Translations under genes and position numbers: made by a program
Shown: positions 60,908-64,000 of the stretch, one piece after another
How positions within the stretch are numbered: position 1 is the stretch's first letter
Layout of the letters: each line of letters opens with the position of its first letter
The notes under the pieces: generated by a model
Seen by the model: the letters and a program-made list of their open reading frames with translations, nothing else
What the model was told of the DNA's origin: nothing
The model's database searches: none
Source: Gammaproteobacteria bacterium
GTDB taxonomy: Bacteria; Pseudomonadota; Gammaproteobacteria; Steroidobacterales; Steroidobacteraceae
Length of the DNA stretch: 64,000 bases
Direction: 5' to 3'
Assembly: GCA_003164785.1 (NCBI GenBank)
Contig: PLUE01000062.1
Location: forward strand, 310,001 to 374,000

Positions 60908-61951
60908 ATGTTAAAACGCCTCCGAGGTCATTTTTCGAATGATCTCTCGATCGACCTTGGCACCGCCAACACGTTGATCTACGTCAAATCGAAGGGGATC
61001 GTCCTGAACGAGCCCTCGGTCGTCTCCGTGCAAAACGAGCCGGGACGCGGCGGCAAGGTCGTGGTCGCCGTCGGCGCGGAAGCGAAAAAGATGCTGGGGC
61101 GAACGCCGGGCCACATCACGGCCGTGCGGCCGATGAAAGACGGCGTCATCGCCGATTTCACGTACACCGAAAAAATGCTGCAGTACTTCATCAACAAAGT
61201 ACACGGCGACCGATTCTTCCGGCCGAGTCCGCGCGTGTTGGTCTGCGTGCCGTTCGGCTCGACGCAGGTCGAACGCCGCGCCATCAAGGAGTCCGCCGAG
61301 GGCGCCGGCGCGCGCAGCGTGGATATCGTTCCGGAACCCATGGCGGCCGCCGTCGGCGCGGGGCTGCCGGTGCACGAGGCGCGCGGATCCATGGTTCTCG
61401 ACATCGGCGGCGGTACCTCCGAGGTTGCCGTGGTGTCGTTGAACGGCATCGTGTATGCGTCGAGCGTGCGCATGGGTGGGGACAAGTTCGACGAGGCGAT
61501 CACCCAGTACGTCCGCCGCAATTACGGCATCTTGATCGGCGAGGCAACCGCGGAGCGGATCAAGATCGAAATTGGCTCGGCTTACCCGGGCGATACGGTG
61601 CGCGAGATCTCCGTCCGGGGACGGAATCTATCCGAGGGCGTACCGCGCGGGTTTACGCTGAACTCGAACGAGATATTGCAGGCCTTGGAGGAACCCTTGC
61701 AGGGCATCGTGAGTGCGGTCCGCCAGGCGCTCGAGCAGACGCCGCCGGATCTTGGCGGCGATGTCGCCGAGCGAGGCATCGTCATCACGGGGGGCGGCGC
61801 GCTCCTGCGCGACATCGATAAATTGATCATGAAGGAAACCGGCCTGCCCGTCGTCATCGCCGATGATCCGTTGACCTGCGTGGCGCGTGGCGGCGGTAGA
61901 ATCCTGGAACTCACCGAAGAGCACGGTCACGGCGCCTTCGGCCTGCAGTAG
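60908..61951 (+). CDS. mreB: Rod shape-determining actin homologue MreB
   Basis: 347 residues. The N-terminal amphipathic helix (MLKRLRGHFSND), phosphate loop LSIDLGTANTLIYVKSKGIV, SMVLDIGGGTSEVAVVSLNG and IVITGGGALLRDIDKLI are all intact. MreB filaments position the elongation complex under the membrane. In most gammaproteobacteria mreC and mreD follow directly; here the next genes are batE/batD on the other strand only 9 bp away, so mreCD must be elsewhere or lost. The C-terminus (EEHGHGAFGLQ) is unusual. Confidence 0.95.
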   Translation: MLKRLRGHFSNDLSIDLGTANTLIYVKSKGIVLNEPSVVSVQNEPGRGGKVVVAVGAEAKKMLGRTPGHITAVRPMKDGVIADFTYTEKMLQYFINKVHGDRFFRPSPRVLVCVPFGSTQVERRAIKESAEGAGARSVDIVPEPMAAAVGAGLPVHEARGSMVLDIGGGTSEVAVVSLNGIVYASSVRMGGDKFDEAITQYVRRNYGILIGEATAERIKIEIGSAYPGDTVREISVRGRNLSEGVPRGFTLNSNEILQALEEPLQGIVSAVRQALEQTPPDLGGDVAERGIVITGGGALLRDIDKLIMKETGLPVVIADDPLTCVARGGGRILELTEEHGHGAFGLQ

Positions 61952-61970
61952 CCGTCAGCGTCATTGACGG
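61952..61970. terminator. Small inverted repeat between mreB and batE
   Basis: CCGTCA and TGACGG (61952-61957 and 61965-61970) can pair over a 7-nt loop, between the convergent mreB and batE stop codons. The stem is short and no T run follows, so this is a weak terminator candidate. Confidence 0.25.
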
Positions 61971-62626
61971 GGTACGACGGGCGCGAGGTTCGCTCTCGCC
62001 ACCCAGCCGGTGCGTCCCGTGCCGGTTCGAACGAGCACGAAGTCCTCGTGCTCCGCGGTGATGCGCACCGTTTCCGCCTCTGGCAGCACGAACAGCGGGT
62101 CTCCCATGGGGACCGGCGTCACGCGCACCGGCGTCGCGGCAACCAGCACCACCGCTTCGTGCAAAACCGGCCAGAGGACGAGCGCGTTGCCGGCCGTCCA
62201 TGCCGCCAAGGCGGCCCCGACGACCGCGGTCGCGCGGCGTGGCCACCGATGGCGGGCGGTGAACCGTCCCCAGAGCAGGGTCGTTCCGGCCAGCAACACG
62301 CCGAGGACGCCGGTCCATGCCAGCAGCGTGGGGTTGGCCATGAACCCCGCGCGCTCGAACCAAGAGTCGGATTCCGCCGGCAGATGGGCTGCCGCGCGCA
62401 CCAGGCGCACGTTCGCGGCAATGTCGGCGTCATGCGGCGCGAGCAGGCGCGCTCGCTCGTAGTTCAAGATCGCCATGCCGGGGTTGCCGGCTCTGGCAAA
62501 TGCGTTTCCCTGGTTGTACAGGGTGGCGGCGGAATAGGCGTCGCTCTGCGCGGGCGACGCGTGAGACCGGCCGCCCGAGAGCACCAGGCATACCATCAAT
62601 CCCGCGAGCGCCGTGCGGCCGATCAT
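61961..62626 (-). CDS. BatE-like TPR protein with SH3-type C-terminus
   Basis: 221 residues with a signal peptide (about 1-23). TPR helices (AATLYNQGNAFARAGNPGMA; NYERARLLAPHDADIAANV) precede two membrane helices (LLAWTGVLGVLLAGTTLLWG; TAVVGAALAAWTAGNALVLW) and a bacterial SH3-like end (VRITAEHEDFVLVRTGTGRT). This domain order is that of BatE proteins from the aerotolerance (bat) operons. The start overlaps the batD stop by 4 bp. The role of Bat proteins is still unclear. Confidence 0.8.
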   Translation of the reverse strand: MIGRTALAGLMVCLVLSGGRSHASPAQSDAYSAATLYNQGNAFARAGNPGMAILNYERARLLAPHDADIAANVRLVRAAAHLPAESDSWFERAGFMANPTLLAWTGVLGVLLAGTTLLWGRFTARHRWPRRATAVVGAALAAWTAGNALVLWPVLHEAVVLVAATPVRVTPVPMGDPLFVLPEAETVRITAEHEDFVLVRTGTGRTGWVARANLAPVVPRQ

Positions 62627-64000
62627 GACGCCTGCTCCCGGGTGAGTTGAGTCCGCACGACGTGCGTCCAGCCGGTAAAGTCGGTGGATGTTCCCTGGTT
62701 GCCGGCATAGTTGGTTTCATCGGCCAGGATGAAAATCTGACGGAGGGCTTCGCCGGGGCCGCCGAGACGTTCTTCGATTTCCGCCGCCGAGATGTCCTGG
62801 GGCGGCAGCTGCCAGCGGGTCGCCAGATCCTTCTGCAGCGCGGCGCGCGCGCAACGGAAGAAACGCGCTGCATCGCCCGCGGCGGCTGCCTGGTCCATTT
62901 GCTTGATCGTCAGCGCAGCCTCCTTGGGCAGTCGTCCGCTCGGCCTTTTACCGCGTAGTCCAGTGTCCGCGCGGCGCATCTGCAGCAAGCCGCCGGCGAA
63001 CAGGATGGCCAGCAAGGACGGCAGGGCCAGGAAGCGTGACCGGAGGTACAGGGGGACCAAGGAGCCGGCGCTTTGTCCGGAGACGGCTTGGTCGGGTCGT
63101 AAGTCATTGCCGAACTTGTTCGGCAACGACGTTGCACCGGCCGTGGTTTCGGCGCCTGGCGGTGTGACGTCGGCCAAGGCCGGCGAAATCGTGACGGCCG
63201 GCGGCGTGCTGCGCAGGATTTCGTAGCTGTGGGTGGCGGGGTCGAAATAGCTGAATGTCAGCGCGGGAAGCGTCTGGGCACCGGGCTGCGATGCGATCAA
63301 CGGCTGTTCGAAGGTCTTCTCCCCCTTGAATCCGACGGTATCGCTCTGGGCGAAGGTCGATTTTGGCGGATAGGTTTTCCATTGATCCACGTGTTCGAGC
63401 ATGGGGCTGTCGACCCGATCGAAATTGCCGGTACCGCTCACGCGCATGCGCAGCGTCAGAGGATCGCCGACCGCCGCCGTCTTCGAGGAGAGATCGCTCG
63501 CGATCTTGAAGGTGCCCACGGCCCCGCTGAAGTCGCGCGGCCTGCCATCGGTCGGCAGCGCCAAGACTTTCAGATCGCCCGGCGGGCTCGAGACAGTGAC
63601 CTCCTTCTGCACGGTCGCACCGAAGAAATTCTGCAGAAACGGGTCGCCCAACAGATCATCGATGGTCGCGTCTTTTTGCGGGCGGGTCCGAACCCTCACG
63701 GTGAGGGGCATGGTGACCGCCAACGGGAAGCTGCCGGGTTTGACGGGCGCCAGCACGCTATGCCAGGTCAGGACGGTGAACGGCTGCCCATCGATGAGCT
63801 TTTCGACGCGTTCCGGCTTCCGCGATAAATTGTTGAGGGTGAAGTCGGTGCCAGTCAAGGTCGGCAAGCCGTTGAGCGAGGTCACGAATCCGGCCCGCAA
63901 TCCCACCTCGATGTCGATCGGGATGCTCTCGCCGACGTACACATCCCGCTTGGGCAGATTCATGCGGATGAAGGCAGCACCATCCGCGGAAAGCTTGATT
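62623..64000 (-). CDS. BatD family protein (oxygen tolerance), 5' end outside the window
   Basis: About 459 codons are present. The frame stays open past the Met at 63963 to the window edge, reading LSADGAAFIRMNLPKRDVYV, so the true start lies beyond. Repeated Ig-like beta domains (VGESIPIDIEVGLRAGFVT; PGSFPLAVTMPLTVRVRTRP) are followed by a membrane helix near SRFLALPSLLAILFAGGLLQ and a cytoplasmic tail. This is the BatD layout: a large periplasmic part on one anchor. It is coupled to batE. Confidence 0.88.
   Translation of the reverse strand, partial: IKLSADGAAFIRMNLPKRDVYVGESIPIDIEVGLRAGFVTSLNGLPTLTGTDFTLNNLSRKPERVEKLIDGQPFTVLTWHSVLAPVKPGSFPLAVTMPLTVRVRTRPQKDATIDDLLGDPFLQNFFGATVQKEVTVSSPPGDLKVLALPTDGRPRDFSGAVGTFKIASDLSSKTAAVGDPLTLRMRVSGTGNFDRVDSPMLEHVDQWKTYPPKSTFAQSDTVGFKGEKTFEQPLIASQPGAQTLPALTFSYFDPATHSYEILRSTPPAVTISPALADVTPPGAETTAGATSLPNKFGNDLRPDQAVSGQSAGSLVPLYLRSRFLALPSLLAILFAGGLLQMRRADTGLRGKRPSGRLPKEAALTIKQMDQAAAAGDAARFFRCARAALQKDLATRWQLPPQDISAAEIEERLGGPGEALRQIFILADETNYAGNQGTSTDFTGWTHVVRTQLTREQAS

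Overview
High-GC chromosomal DNA that reads as a Gammaproteobacterium. The markers are a pyrE / DUF4124 / coaBC / dut block, minCDE, mrcB (PBP1B) with an LpoP-like TPR lipoprotein, a RIO-type kinase, BatD/BatE, trmB, ppa and a DUF6763 gene. A sorting tail of PEP-CTERM type at the left edge and a large TonB-dependent receptor suggest a free-living soil or water bacterium of the Nevskiales/Steroidobacterales sort. That placement is inference. No CRISPR array, prophage or intact insertion sequence was seen.

Layout. 1-5.7 kb: exported proteins (PEP-CTERM tail, phosphoesterase, di-haem peroxidase, a periplasmic protein with winged-helix-like text, prolyl 4-hydroxylase), with a small inverted-repeat element between two of them. 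6-7.8 kb: secreted beta-helix protein. 7.8-17.7 kb: housekeeping genes (dut, coaBC, pyrE, ampG-like, marC-like, trmB, phospholipase D, ppa, beta-propeller lipoprotein). 18-21.2 kb: DUF2844/DUF3443 pair, a chorismatase, and two gene remnants joined head to head. 21.3-22.7 kb: tRNA-Gly(CCC) followed by a 1.4-kb mini-island that carries VapBC and is bounded by a 23-bp copy of the tRNA 3' end. 23-27 kb: desaturase, flavin-fold protein, a MazEF-like pair, a metallo-beta-lactamase-fold protein. 27-31.9 kb: RND efflux operon whose pump gene has lost its centre. 32-38.4 kb: minCDE, LpoP-like gene, mrcB and a Phd/PIN toxin-antitoxin pair directly upstream of mrcB. 40-46.3 kb: Rieske oxygenase, PhyH oxygenase, N-formylglutamate amidohydrolase-like enzyme, amino acid permease, and a gutted polyamine-binding protein gene. 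47-53.8 kb: a GntR-controlled run of overlapping genes (TIGR04076, aldo/keto reductase, TonB receptor, MFS transporter). 53.8-64 kb: remnants, aminotransferase with a divergent Lrp regulator, HtrA-type protease, L,D-transpeptidase, a shortened permease, mreB, and batE/batD running off the right edge.

The most striking large-scale feature is a set of scars in which genes are joined inside their coding regions while their outer parts stay recognisable. They are: RND pump (N-terminus joined to C-terminal half), polyamine-binding protein (both ends kept, middle gone), APC permease (in-frame loss), NodT tail against a branched-chain aminotransferase tail, ketopantoate-reductase front against class II aldolase and SDR pieces, and a LytTR tail behind ppa. 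Either this genome carries many deletions or the assembly collapsed repeatedly. Read coverage across the junctions would decide. Three toxin-antitoxin loci also sit here. Two of them share one design: a perfect palindrome over the -10 box and a predicted leaderless start.
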